Notes under the pieces: generated by a model | Told to the model about the DNA's origin: nothing | Database searches by the model: none | What the model saw: only the letters and a program-made list of their open reading frames with translations | Program-made: the position numbers and the translations under genes | Part shown: in pieces, positions 35,978 through 45,334 of the stretch | How positions within the stretch are numbered: the first letter of the stretch is position 1 | How the letters are laid out: every line of letters begins with the position of its first letter | From: Paenibacillus sedimenti | GTDB lineage: Bacteria; Bacillota; Bacilli; Paenibacillales; NBRC-103111 | DNA length: 64,000 bases | Assembly: GCF_014534655.1 (NCBI RefSeq) | Contig: NZ_JACVVD010000003.1 | Coordinates: 310,001 to 374,000 of the forward strand | Direction: 5' to 3'

Positions 35978-36099
35978 TATACTCGAAAAATCATACAGAT
36001 TTATCCTTCAAACGGTAATTTCCATAGTTATACACGAAAAATCATACACAAAAGCTCTAATTGAAGCGAAGAGCCCGATTTTATATGAAATTTCATACA
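35978..36099. repeat. Three short direct repeats, spacing 51 and 53 bases
   Basis: TATACTCGAAAAATCATACA (35978-35997), TATACACGAAAAATCATACA (36029-36048, 19 of 20 identical) and TATATGAAATTTCATACA (36082-36099, degenerate). Spacers are unrelated and the array is too short and irregular for CRISPR. It lies between the two RNA-like elements. Confidence 0.6.
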
Positions 36100-36235
36100 G
36101 AATCGTTGTTTCTGTGATTTATGAACCTTCGCAGTTCCGCTCTTTTTTAAGGCCCGCTACTTAAATAAAGAAAATCAACAACAAAGTTTAACAGAGCCTT
36201 TTATAAAAATAAACAATAAATTCTTCTTCTAACTA

Positions 36236-36264
36236 TTGATACAGGATCATATGTTCGATATAAT
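36236..36264 (+). promoter_or_regulatory. Near-consensus sigma-A promoter before RNA copy 2
   Basis: TTGATA (36236-36241) and TATAAT (36259-36264) are 17 bases apart. Predicted transcription start near 36271. No protein gene follows on this strand, so the transcript would be the structured RNA. Confidence 0.65.
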
Positions 36265-36270
36265 AATAGG

Positions 36271-36477
36271 TCGTCGCAAACGATAATATCATTCGCGATT
36301 GCCGCAGGTTAGTGAGAAAACCTCTATCGAGGCCATTCAATGAAGTGCGACCGCGTTTAGAGGTAAGTTTTATCGCCAATAAGAAAGCGGTTTTCGGGAG
36401 CCGAAAACTTTAACTTTCTTATGTGGTAAAAAAAAGCTGCATAACCACCGTAGTAGTCATACAGCTTTGAAGCTTTT
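36271..36477 (+). ncRNA. Structured RNA-like element, copy 2, with own promoter and terminator
   Basis: A transcript of about 205 bases is predicted from the promoter at 36236 to the hairpin and U-run near 36470. It shares AAACCTCTATCGAGG, TGCGACCGCGTT, ATCGCCAATA and TTCTTATGTGGTAA with copy 1. The long hairpin is GAAAG/CTTTC (36383-36387 with 36414-36418) enclosing GTTTTCGG/CCGAAAAC (36390-36408). The same positions in copy 1 read GAATTT/AAATTC and GTTTTCCGA/TCGGAAAC, so pairing is kept while sequence changes. The GTGGT/ACCAC stem overlaps the terminator stem. No ORF with a ribosome site. Confidence 0.6.
36428..36466 (-). terminator. Terminator of the ABC exporter operon (possibly bidirectional)
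   Basis: On the minus strand AGCTGTATGAC pairs with GTTATGCAGCT, followed by a run of eight T. On the plus strand the same stem is followed by TTGAAGCTTTTTTA, which could end RNA copy 2. Confidence 0.75.
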
Positions 36478-38325
36478 TTACCCTGCATCCTGCAAAAACT
36501 TGTATTGTGCTTGGATCAAGCCATAATAAATTTTCTGTTCTTTCAGGAGCTCTTCATGATTGCCGCTTTCCATCATACGTCCATGATCCAGGACAATGAT
36601 TTTGTCTGCGCCTCGGATGGTGGAAAGCCTGTGGGCGACGATGAAGGAGGTACGGCCCGCGAGCAAGGTTTTGAGCGCTTCTTGAATTTTTAGCTCTGTT
36701 TCCGTATCGATGCTGGCCGTTGCTTCATCCAGAATAAGAATCCGAGGATTGGCAAGCAGCGCGCGGGCAAAGGAGATCAGCTGCCGCTGTCCCATGGACA
36801 GCACGTTACCTCGCTCCTGTACCTCCGTGTCATAGCCGTGAGGCAAGCTGACGATAAAGTCGTGCGCATGAACGGCTTTCGCTGCGAGCTCCACTTCAGC
36901 GTCAGTCGCATCCAGACGGCCAAAACGGATATTGTCCCGAATCGTCCCTGAGAAAATAAATGTGTCCTGCAGGACGATCCCGATTTGAGAGCGAAGACTC
37001 TGTATCGTTACTTCGCGAATGTCTTGATCATCGATCAGCACTCGCCCTTCCACAGGATCATAGAAGCGGCACAGCAGGTTCATGATGGTACTTTTACCAG
37101 AGCCCGTATGCCCGACTAAAGCGATCGATTGGCCGGCTTGCACATCCAGATTAATTCCTTTTAACGCAGGGCGGCCCGGTTCGTACTCGAACACGAGGTT
37201 TTCGAATTTCACGTTGCCTTCGATGCTCTTGAGTTCGGCTGCATTCGGCAGCTCGGCTACCGTCGGCTTTTCATCGATATATTCGAAAATACGCTCTGCT
37301 GAAGCCATAGCAACTAGCAATTGCGAATACATCTGACCCAGCCGCGTAATTGGTTCCCAGAAATAACCTATGTAGGTGGCGAAGGCGACCAACAAGCCCA
37401 CTGAAATTTCTCCCGTTTTGATGAGGTGGGCGCCTAGCCAGAAGAGTATGCAGTACCCGATGGCTCCGGTTACTTCGATAATAGGGCCGAAGCTCTGATT
37501 GAGCATGGACGCGCGGTTCCATGACAGCCGGTTGACCATGTTCATATGGTGAAAATAGCCGATATTTTCTTTTTCTTGCGTATAGGCTTGAGTAACGCGG
37601 ATACCTTGAATACATTCATTTAAATGCGAGTTGAGGCGTGACTGTTTGATCGTAACATCCTGCCAGGCACGGCGAATTTTCAACCGCAGCTTGGTAGATA
37701 TGAGAAACATGAGCGGTACAGTCACAATGATGGCAGCTCCGAGTTTAAAGTTAAAACTCAACAAAATAATAATGATGCCGCAGAGCTGAACGCAATCAAT
37801 TAATAAGTTAACGACCCCGTTCGTGAATAAGTCCTGCAGGGAGTTGACATAGTTCGTGACACGAACGAGCACAGAACCCGCTGGACGCGTATCAAAGAAT
37901 CGAAACGATAATTTTTGAATATGGCTGAATAAATCATGGCGAAGGTCATAAATGACTCGTTGACCGATCATATTCGTGTATTTGATTCGAAATGTATTAG
38001 CCAACCATTGGATGATATATACGCCTAGCATGATGCCTACAATGACCATCAGCAAATTCCGATCCTTGGGAGTGATCGCATCATCAATCGCAAATCGAAT
38101 GAGCAGAGGGATCGTCAGCTTCGTAATCGCGCCAACCAGCATCATGATGATGATGATCGGCAGCATCTGCTTCCTGTAAGGTTTCATGTAGCTGAATAAT
38201 CGCCGCAGTTGATTCCAATCAAACGGCTTATCGATCAATTCATCGTCTTGATAAACAAATCGCTGGCCTGCTTGCGACTCTTCTGCCTTCGCAGATGTAT
38301 CGGCCTGCTTGGAATGAGTACTCAA
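36478..38325 (-). CDS. ABC exporter half-transporter, YfiC-like
   Basis: A 615-residue type IV ABC exporter: a six-helix membrane domain (about 45-340) and an NBD with Walker A GHTGSGKST, signature LSMGQRQLISF (Met in place of the usual Gly) and Walker B ILILDEATASID with the catalytic Glu. It starts with TTG at 38325, overlapping the upstream half-transporter by 4 bases, so the two proteins likely form a heterodimer like YfiB/YfiC. Drug or lipid export is the probable role. Confidence 0.9.
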   Translation of the reverse strand: MSTHSKQADTSAKAEESQAGQRFVYQDDELIDKPFDWNQLRRLFSYMKPYRKQMLPIIIIMMLVGAITKLTIPLLIRFAIDDAITPKDRNLLMVIVGIMLGVYIIQWLANTFRIKYTNMIGQRVIYDLRHDLFSHIQKLSFRFFDTRPAGSVLVRVTNYVNSLQDLFTNGVVNLLIDCVQLCGIIIILLSFNFKLGAAIIVTVPLMFLISTKLRLKIRRAWQDVTIKQSRLNSHLNECIQGIRVTQAYTQEKENIGYFHHMNMVNRLSWNRASMLNQSFGPIIEVTGAIGYCILFWLGAHLIKTGEISVGLLVAFATYIGYFWEPITRLGQMYSQLLVAMASAERIFEYIDEKPTVAELPNAAELKSIEGNVKFENLVFEYEPGRPALKGINLDVQAGQSIALVGHTGSGKSTIMNLLCRFYDPVEGRVLIDDQDIREVTIQSLRSQIGIVLQDTFIFSGTIRDNIRFGRLDATDAEVELAAKAVHAHDFIVSLPHGYDTEVQERGNVLSMGQRQLISFARALLANPRILILDEATASIDTETELKIQEALKTLLAGRTSFIVAHRLSTIRGADKIIVLDHGRMMESGNHEELLKEQKIYYGLIQAQYKFLQDAG

Positions 38326-40142
38326 TGCGCTAACCTTCTTTCCAAAGAAGATGAGAGGTTGTTCGTGTCTATTGCAGTTGCCGCAGCCTGATCTGCACCT
38401 GATTGTGCGCTTGGATGATCGGCGTACTGGATTTGGTAGGTTTGCCGATAAAGTCCATCCTGTTGCAGGAGCTCCTGATGAGTCCCTCTCTGCACAATTC
38501 GCCCTTGATCCAGCACAATAATCTCATCTGCATGCTTCAAGGAAGAGATCCGGTGCGCAATGATGAAAGTTGTGCGTCCCTTCATCACCTCGCTGAAACC
38601 GGCTTGAATCTCATGCTCCGTCTCCATATCAACCGCACTGGTCGCATCGTCCAGGACGAGGATTTTGGGATCTTTCAAAAGCGCCCTGGCAATGGCAATC
38701 CGCTGCTTTTGCCCGCCGGATAAGCCGAGCCCCCGTTCACCGACTACGGTATTGTAACCCTCCGGCAGCTCCATGATAAAATCATGAGCTTTAGCCAATT
38801 TAGCTGCACGAATGATCTCATCCATCGTTACTTGCTTACGGCCATACGCAATATTATTGCGGATTGTAGATGAGAACAGGAACGTTTCCTGAAAGACCGT
38901 AGCAATTTGATTCCGAAGACTCTCAACGCTTACAGAGCGAACGTCGTGTCCATCGATCGTAACCTTACCGTCTTTTACGTTGTAAGCTCTCATCAGCAAT
39001 GAGATTACAGTCGATTTCCCCGAGCCGGTGCTGCCGAGAAGCCCAATTACAGAGCCCGGTGGAGCATCAACAGAGAAATCATACAGGGCAGGCTGCTTTT
39101 CCGGATAAGCAAAGGTCACCTCATTGAATGTGATATGGCCCTTCACTTGGCTTCCTTGTAACTCAATGGCGTTAGGTTGATCTTTGACATGCATATATTG
39201 ATGTAAAATCTCCAAAATTTTCTCGCCTGAAGCTTTGGTATTCGTAAAGTTATTAATATGGAATCCGAGCCCCCACATGGGGCCGATGATATACCAGATC
39301 AAACTGAAGCAGGCAACCAATTCTCCCAGCGTTATCGTGCCTCCGATGACCATATAGCCGCCGACGCCTAACAGAATCACGACGCTCAGATTTGCCAGAA
39401 TTTCCATGACCGGAAAATATTTGGCCCAAATGCCTGCAGTTTCAATATTCATTGACTTATAATTCTCGTTGCGAGCCGAGAACTTGGTCACTTCATGAGG
39501 CTCGCGGGCAAATGATTTTACCGTCCTGACCCCTGTAATATTTTCCTGCACCGCGGTTGTCATTGTGCTTAGCGATTGACGAACCAATCGAAACGCAGGA
39601 TGAATCTTTCCTTCAAAACGAATCGCAGTGAACGCCAGGAACGGCATCGAAATCATCGTCAGAAGCGCGAGCTTCCAGTTGATCGAGAACATCATTCCCA
39701 TGCCAAACACAAGCATCAAGGCGACATTCAATAGCTGGGCGAAGCCAAAACCGATAAAGTTGCGGATCTGTTCCAAATCTGCCGTCAGTCGGGACATCAA
39801 ATCGCCTGTTCTTGCCTGATCATAATACTGAAAGGATAAGTACTGGAGTTTGTGGTAGAGTGCATTTCTCAAATGAAAAGCAACCCTGTTGCCTAACCGT
39901 CCCCCGCTCAATCCATGTAAAAATTGAAACATCCCTTTCATCGAAACTACTCCGACCACGATCAGAGACAGCTTGGGGACAAGCCCAAATTCTTTTTTGG
40001 TAATGACATCATCAATCAAAAAGCGCAGCAAATTCGGATACACGAGACCGAGTGCGGTTGTCACCGCCAAGCAAAAGATTGAAGCGAATAACAATTTCTT
40101 CTCCGGCCAATAATACTGTTTCAGTTGCCTGAACACATCCAC
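38322..40142 (-). CDS. ABC exporter half-transporter with degenerate site, YfiB-like
   Basis: A 606-residue ABC exporter with a six-helix domain (about 15-310) and an NBD: Walker A GSTGSGKST, canonical signature LSGGQKQRIAI, Walker B ILVLDDATSAVD. Asp replaces the catalytic Glu, as in the non-hydrolysing half of heterodimeric exporters (BmrCD, TM287/288). GTG at 40142 follows GGAGGG. It is first gene of the two-gene operon. Confidence 0.9.
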   Translation of the reverse strand: MDVFRQLKQYYWPEKKLLFASIFCLAVTTALGLVYPNLLRFLIDDVITKKEFGLVPKLSLIVVGVVSMKGMFQFLHGLSGGRLGNRVAFHLRNALYHKLQYLSFQYYDQARTGDLMSRLTADLEQIRNFIGFGFAQLLNVALMLVFGMGMMFSINWKLALLTMISMPFLAFTAIRFEGKIHPAFRLVRQSLSTMTTAVQENITGVRTVKSFAREPHEVTKFSARNENYKSMNIETAGIWAKYFPVMEILANLSVVILLGVGGYMVIGGTITLGELVACFSLIWYIIGPMWGLGFHINNFTNTKASGEKILEILHQYMHVKDQPNAIELQGSQVKGHITFNEVTFAYPEKQPALYDFSVDAPPGSVIGLLGSTGSGKSTVISLLMRAYNVKDGKVTIDGHDVRSVSVESLRNQIATVFQETFLFSSTIRNNIAYGRKQVTMDEIIRAAKLAKAHDFIMELPEGYNTVVGERGLGLSGGQKQRIAIARALLKDPKILVLDDATSAVDMETEHEIQAGFSEVMKGRTTFIIAHRISSLKHADEIIVLDQGRIVQRGTHQELLQQDGLYRQTYQIQYADHPSAQSGADQAAATAIDTNNLSSSLERRLAH

Positions 40143-40356
40143 CTCAAAGCACCCTCCTCAAGAAGGAAAATTGGAAAAGCCAAGAAAGCGTTTTAAAACC
40201 TTTATGAATCTTAACACCATCCCTATATAGGAGCAATGAGAGGATAAGAGGATTTAAACGCTTAAATGACCATAAATTCACAAAAACAAGCAGGAATCCC
40301 CCCTATTCTTGGAAATCATCCAAATAACCATCGATGTAAGCCTTTACATGGCCATG

Positions 40357-40398
40357 TAAAAAAAGAGCCGGACAAGTTATTTCTAACTTGAACAGCTC
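40357..40398 (-). terminator. Terminator after the dynamin gene
   Basis: On the minus strand AGAGCTGTTCAAGTTA pairs with TAACTTGTCCGGCTCT around GAAA, followed by a seven-T run. It lies just past the dynamin stop. The gap 40143-40356 shows no gene. Confidence 0.8.
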
Positions 40399-40408
40399 TC
40401 TGCATTTG

Positions 40409-43400
40409 TCAATCCATAAATGCTTTTAATTGATGCTGTTTGGAGATAAGTTCATCTAAATCGATCTTCATTTCCAAAGCATCGAGCATGCCTCTCACAT
40501 GTTCATTCACCTGAAGCAGCATCTGCTCTTTCAAATCCGATAGCCACCCTTCCAGTTGGCTCGCATACGCCTGCTCGAGCTGACCGGTTTGCTCTTCTAT
40601 GAATGAGGCAACGGGTGCGTTCACGCGATTCTCCAGCTCTGTTCTTAGCTTGCTTTTGCCATCGCCTTCGAAAAACTGCTTCGCATTTTTAAAAAAGCTT
40701 TGCAAAACTTTCACGGAGACGTCCGTTACTTCCAATTGGGGACTAACTTCCGGTGTATTGAATTTATGCATCTCATAGGTACCACATTCAAAATCTTCAA
40801 TGAGTTCGGCAATCTGCTCTTCCCAGCGCCGGACTCTATTGCCGCTGATTTGGTTGATTTTATTCTCTACCCGCAGCGTTGTTGCCAAAACTTCCTGCGA
40901 TAAATCAAACGCAATCATGCGCAACAGTTCCGCCCATGCGGACTGTAAAGCTTGCTTTGGATCACGGGCTTCCTCGCGGAACGTCGAAGGATTAAAAGCG
41001 AAATTAAACAGTTCTCCAAAACGGAACATACTTCGCTGCTTAACGTAGTATAAGAGCTCTTGAATTTCTTTTTTCATTTCTTTCAATTCAGGCGTATACT
41101 CCGTTTCTTGCAGCAGTTTTTGAGCCGATCGTTCGGCGTCATGTAATTGTGTAATCTGTTGTTTACGCTGTTCTTCACCCGTTCTTGCACGTTCTAGCCA
41201 TTGCTGCATCGTTTGAACGGCACGGTTCAGCTCCAGGTTCGCCGCATGAATCGCAACATCACTAAGCTCGTTAAAAGTGAATTGAACAAAATCTTGCTCG
41301 AATGGCCGAATCCCGGATTGCGCAACTAGCGAATCGCTTCCCGTTATTTTACCTTCTGCCGCAAGATAACTGGAAATCGGATAGATGCGGGGATTACGAA
41401 TGCCATGCTGCAGCAAATTCGTCTCCACATGCTTGACGACGCCTTCTAATTCATCTGTGCTCGAAGCTAAATCAGCTGCATTGACAATAAAGAACATTTT
41501 ATCCATTTCAAAGCTGTCCTTCACCCGTCCCAGCTGCAAAAGAAATTCACGATCAGCCTGTGAGAAAGCGTGATTATAGTACGTCACGAAGAGAATCGCA
41601 TCCGCGTTCTTGATATAATTAAACGCTACTCCGGTATGGCGGGCATTAATGGAGTCCGCTCCCGGAGTATCTACGAAAATGATGCCCTGTTCCGTAAGAG
41701 GATTCGAATAATACAACTCTATAAATTCAACAAAACACGATTTGGATTCGTCCGCGACATAGCCAGGAAAATCGTCCTTCGTAATTTTAAGTTCTTTGCC
41801 GAGATTGTTACCTGCCAGCGCCCAACCCTTCTCAACAGCTTTCAAGAAGGAATAGTGGGGCTTTCCTTTAGCCGTCACATCGGCCGGCGACAAGGCGCTG
41901 ATGCGTTGCAAGGCGCTCTGCATATCAGCAGCCTGCACGCCAAGTATGTCCAGTGAGTAGAGGACGTCCTGCTGGATCGCTTCAGCCGATTTCATTTTGA
42001 CTTTGGCCGTCCCGTGCGGCCAACCTTCCTGCGGCGGCATGATCTTGTTGATAGCCGCCGTCGTCGGGTTCGGCGATACCGGCAAAATCCGTTCGCCAAT
42101 AAGCGCATTGGCGAACGATGATTTGCCGGCACTGAAGGCGCCGAACAGCGCAATCGTGAACGTCCGCTCACGCAGACGTTCCGCTTTCTCGCGCATGGAG
42201 CGCGCGATCGACCTCATCGCCGGCAGGCCGTCGATGAGGCTCGAAGCCGCCTGCAACGCAGCGGCTTTGCGCTCCATGCGCCCCACGTGTTCACCCGAGG
42301 TGAACACGGAAGGCGCCGCCGCTGCCTCCACGGGGGCAGCGGTCACGCCTGCGGCCGCCGACGCCGTGGCGGCGGCCTGCAGGATCGTGCCCATGGAGGT
42401 CACGTGCAGCCTTGGATGCATAGGCGAGCAGGTGACGGAGTCACCGACCAGCCCGGCCCCGCTCTGCGGGGCGGTTGCCGGCTCCTCCATGGCGGTGAAC
42501 TGCTGCAAATCCGGCAGCGCCGGCGGAAGCGGCTTCCGCCAGCTGGCCATTTGCAGCAGTTCAGCCTGCGCAGCGGCTTCAAGGTCCTCAAGCCGCTGCA
42601 GCTCCCGGCAGGCGCTGAGACGGCCCTCCAGCGCCGCCAGTTCTTCGGCAAGCGCGTCAGCCGCTTGCCCGGAGCGCTCGCGGACAGCAGCCGCAAGCCG
42701 GTCAATGACCGCAAACGCCTGTTTGCGGTACTGCTGCTTGATGTCAGCGGCCACCTGCTTCATGTAGTTAAGCGTATATTCACCGCCGAAAACGGCACCT
42801 GGGTTCACTTGCGAAGCCAACCATTCCGGCGTGACTTCGACTTTTAGCGCTTCGATTTGCGCCGTTAACGCCGTATCGTGCAGTCCATGCTGCTGGGCGG
42901 CTTTTTTCAGCGCATCCCGCAAGTGCCAGTCGAGTTGGGCCTCCACCTGTTCGGCCAGATCATCCCGAAACGCCTGCAGCCGTTTCTGCGTCTCCGCGAC
43001 TGTCTGCGCAGCGCGCGAGAAGAAACCCACCTTAAACCCCGGCTTGCGGCTCTCCAAGTACGTATGAGCCTGATCCCGGGTCAAGGCCGGCGTAATGTTG
43101 GCGTTCTCGATGATTACGCCAACTTCCTTGCGCAGCGCTGCCGTCAACGTCTCCGGCAGCTCCCGCAAACCCTTGAGCTCGCGCTGTTTCACATCCGCTT
43201 GCTCCGCTACCTGCTGCACGTCGCCGTCCTGGCGGATTTGTTCCATGAGCTCCGCCTTCTGCGGCTCATGCTGCTCCGCCAGCCACTTGCCGTGCTCCGC
43301 CGCCAAATAGCGCGCGGATGCGTCAAGGCTTACGCTTCGCAGCGCCTCACCGCGCTCGATAAGTCCCCTCAGGAGCCATCGCAATTTCGCGTATTCATTG

Positions 43401-44161
43401 TGGGGATGGCTCGGCTCCTTCATCGTGACATACAGCAATCCATCCGGCTCGATGCCCCAGCTCAGGAAAGCCTGCTTCGTTCCCTCCTGATACTGGGCAA
43501 ACGATAGCTCCCACTCCTTGTGCTTATCAATCATGTTCACAATAAGATAAAGCGGTTTGCCCCACTCTTTCATCTTCTTGGTAAATGCAAGGTTGACTTC
43601 CGATTGGACATGGTTATAGTCCATCACATAGAACACAACATCAGCCAAATGCAATGCGGATTCCGTCGACTGGTGATGCGCATCGTCCGTAGAGTCGATC
43701 CCCGGCGTATCGAGCAGAGCCGCATACTCCCCTAAGAACGGAATCGGATAGGTAATCTCAACCGCTTCGATGTCCGTTCCGTTGACCGCATATGCTTCCA
43801 ATTCCTCCAGCGGAATCGTATGCTTCCTTGTTCCTACATCCGTTCCCTGGCCCACCTTAACCTTAACACGATGCGTCACGTGCGCCCCGGGTTCCCCATT
43901 CCGGATGCTTACGATATTCGCACTCGTCGGAATCGGGCTGGACGGCAGCAGTGCATGCCCGCAAAGCTGATTAATCAGCGTCGATTTTCCCGCGGAAAAA
44001 TGCCCGCAGAACGCAATATTCATCCGTCCATCACTTATTTTATCGAGCAACTGTCCGAGCTTACCCGCGTTATCCAGGTCTCCGGATTGTCGGAGAACAT
44101 TCTGCATTTGTCTCATTGCTTCCGGCATCGTCAGCACGTTTGCCTCTGTCATTTGATTCAT
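40409..44161 (-). CDS. dynA: Double-headed bacterial dynamin (DynA-like)
   Basis: A 1250-residue tandem dynamin, as in B. subtilis DynA (two fused subunits). First GTPase: P-loop GHFSAGKSTLINQLCG, LLDTPGIDSTDD and NMIDKHKEW. Second GTPase: P-loop LFGAFSAGKSSFANALIG, FVDTPGADSINARH and VNAADLA. Each is followed by helical stalk segments. It probably bridges or repairs membranes. Between the halves is a GC-rich, Ala-rich linker (42190-42400, for example ASAAAGVTAAPVEAAAAP). ATG at 44161 follows GGGGGAG; a TTG two codons earlier is less well placed. Confidence 0.9.
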   Translation of the reverse strand: MNQMTEANVLTMPEAMRQMQNVLRQSGDLDNAGKLGQLLDKISDGRMNIAFCGHFSAGKSTLINQLCGHALLPSSPIPTSANIVSIRNGEPGAHVTHRVKVKVGQGTDVGTRKHTIPLEELEAYAVNGTDIEAVEITYPIPFLGEYAALLDTPGIDSTDDAHHQSTESALHLADVVFYVMDYNHVQSEVNLAFTKKMKEWGKPLYLIVNMIDKHKEWELSFAQYQEGTKQAFLSWGIEPDGLLYVTMKEPSHPHNEYAKLRWLLRGLIERGEALRSVSLDASARYLAAEHGKWLAEQHEPQKAELMEQIRQDGDVQQVAEQADVKQRELKGLRELPETLTAALRKEVGVIIENANITPALTRDQAHTYLESRKPGFKVGFFSRAAQTVAETQKRLQAFRDDLAEQVEAQLDWHLRDALKKAAQQHGLHDTALTAQIEALKVEVTPEWLASQVNPGAVFGGEYTLNYMKQVAADIKQQYRKQAFAVIDRLAAAVRERSGQAADALAEELAALEGRLSACRELQRLEDLEAAAQAELLQMASWRKPLPPALPDLQQFTAMEEPATAPQSGAGLVGDSVTCSPMHPRLHVTSMGTILQAAATASAAAGVTAAPVEAAAAPSVFTSGEHVGRMERKAAALQAASSLIDGLPAMRSIARSMREKAERLRERTFTIALFGAFSAGKSSFANALIGERILPVSPNPTTAAINKIMPPQEGWPHGTAKVKMKSAEAIQQDVLYSLDILGVQAADMQSALQRISALSPADVTAKGKPHYSFLKAVEKGWALAGNNLGKELKITKDDFPGYVADESKSCFVEFIELYYSNPLTEQGIIFVDTPGADSINARHTGVAFNYIKNADAILFVTYYNHAFSQADREFLLQLGRVKDSFEMDKMFFIVNAADLASSTDELEGVVKHVETNLLQHGIRNPRIYPISSYLAAEGKITGSDSLVAQSGIRPFEQDFVQFTFNELSDVAIHAANLELNRAVQTMQQWLERARTGEEQRKQQITQLHDAERSAQKLLQETEYTPELKEMKKEIQELLYYVKQRSMFRFGELFNFAFNPSTFREEARDPKQALQSAWAELLRMIAFDLSQEVLATTLRVENKINQISGNRVRRWEEQIAELIEDFECGTYEMHKFNTPEVSPQLEVTDVSVKVLQSFFKNAKQFFEGDGKSKLRTELENRVNAPVASFIEEQTGQLEQAYASQLEGWLSDLKEQMLLQVNEHVRGMLDALEMKIDLDELISKQHQLKAFMD

Positions 44162-44237
44162 CGTCAATCTCCCCCAGCTAAACTAGCCAATCAACAGCCC
44201 TACAATTATAACAGAAAAAAATCTCCCCGAGGGAGAT

Positions 44238-44519
44238 TTAGGACATAACCATTTTTTCATTTTCCGGCAAGAAAATTTCGAATACATCACGATGCTGCAA
44301 AATCGTAATATCCGAATCTTTGACTTTCATGACAACCACTTCCGGTTTCGTTTTCATTTTGTCTATGTAGTTTTGCGGAACTTCGCCGGACTCGCTGACG
44401 GTAACGCCTTCGATGACTTTTTCTTCATTTTCTTTTAATGGCGTATTAATCACTTGCTCATAGATATCGGAGAACAATTCAAAACTATTGGTGTATACGG
44501 CGATGCATTTCATTTCCAT
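44238..44519 (-). CDS. Conserved hypothetical protein, 93 residues
   Basis: A soluble 93-residue protein (MKCIAVYTNSFELFSDIYEQVINTPLKEN...) with a predicted alpha/beta fold and acidic character. I do not recognise a family. ATG at 44519 follows AAAGG; an ATG two codons in is also possible. It lies 19 bases downstream of nth and 76 bases upstream of the dynamin gene on the same strand, so it may be part of an nth transcript. Confidence 0.6.
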   Translation of the reverse strand: MEMKCIAVYTNSFELFSDIYEQVINTPLKENEEKVIEGVTVSESGEVPQNYIDKMKTKPEVVVMKVKDSDITILQHRDVFEIFLPENEKMVMS

Positions 44520-44538
44520 CCCATCCTTTGTTTGCATA

Positions 44539-45210
44539 TCAATTGTTTGTAATAGCTTTTCTAGGTTTGCTTGGTTTCATACGTTTTTTGCCTTCACGGC
44601 ACTTGTCAAGCAAGGGACACACCTCGCATCGAGGGCTTTGCGCTTTGCAATGGTACCGGCCGAAAAAGATAAGGCGGTGATGCGTCTGTGTCCACTCTTC
44701 ACGCGGAACTTTCTTCATCAGCTTCTTTTCAACTTCAAGCACGGAATCATCCGGGTCAGCAAGGCCAAGCCTTTTGGAAACACGTTCCACATGAGTATCC
44801 ACTGCGATGGCAGGCACGCCGAAAGCATTCGATACGACGACATTCGCTGTCTTGCGTCCAACGCCAGGCAGCTCGACTAATTGTTCATGCTTCTCCGGAA
44901 TTTGACCTTCATACTTGTCCAGCAGCAGTTGGCACAACTTCTGAATGTTGCTTGCCTTATTGCGGAACAACCCAATGCGGCGAATATCCTGCTCCAGCTC
45001 TTCTAGAGGCACCGCCAAGTAGTCTTCAGGCCTTTTATACTTCTGAAACAAGGATTGTGTCACCTTATTCACGGTTTCGTCGGTACACTGTGCCGATAGG
45101 AGCACGGCAATAGTCAGTTCAAACGGATTGCTGTGATGCAGCTCGCAATGCGCATCCGGAAACAGCTCACCAATCGTATCTAAAATATGCCTAACCTGCT
45201 TCTGTGTCAT
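44539..45210 (-). CDS. nth: Endonuclease III
   Basis: A 223-residue DNA glycosylase/AP lyase for oxidised pyrimidines. The helix-hairpin-helix is LPGVGRKTANVVVSNAFG with the catalytic Lys in GRKTAN, and the catalytic Asp lies in AVDTHVERVSKRLGL. The C-terminal 4Fe-4S ligands CKAQSPRCEVCPLLDKC match C-x6-C-x2-C-x5-C. ATG at 45210 follows AAGGAAGAA; a longer upstream reading is not needed. Confidence 0.96.
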   Translation of the reverse strand: MTQKQVRHILDTIGELFPDAHCELHHSNPFELTIAVLLSAQCTDETVNKVTQSLFQKYKRPEDYLAVPLEELEQDIRRIGLFRNKASNIQKLCQLLLDKYEGQIPEKHEQLVELPGVGRKTANVVVSNAFGVPAIAVDTHVERVSKRLGLADPDDSVLEVEKKLMKKVPREEWTQTHHRLIFFGRYHCKAQSPRCEVCPLLDKCREGKKRMKPSKPRKAITNN

Positions 45211-45334
45211 GTCGTTTCTTCCTTGAGGCGTAATATCCTCCAGTGTAGCGAATTGTGGCGGCAGAATCAATGCTTCAAAGCGTCAAAATGCGAACATTTT
45301 TTAAAAGTTTACAAGTTTTTTTTGAGAGTAAACG

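Noticed and set aside
35978..36099. CRISPR-like array
   Set aside because: Only three repeats of 18-20 bases, one degenerate, and no cas genes in view.
42287..43507. Long open frames antisense to the dynamin gene
   Set aside because: They result from the GC-rich composition of the coding strand and have no start signals.
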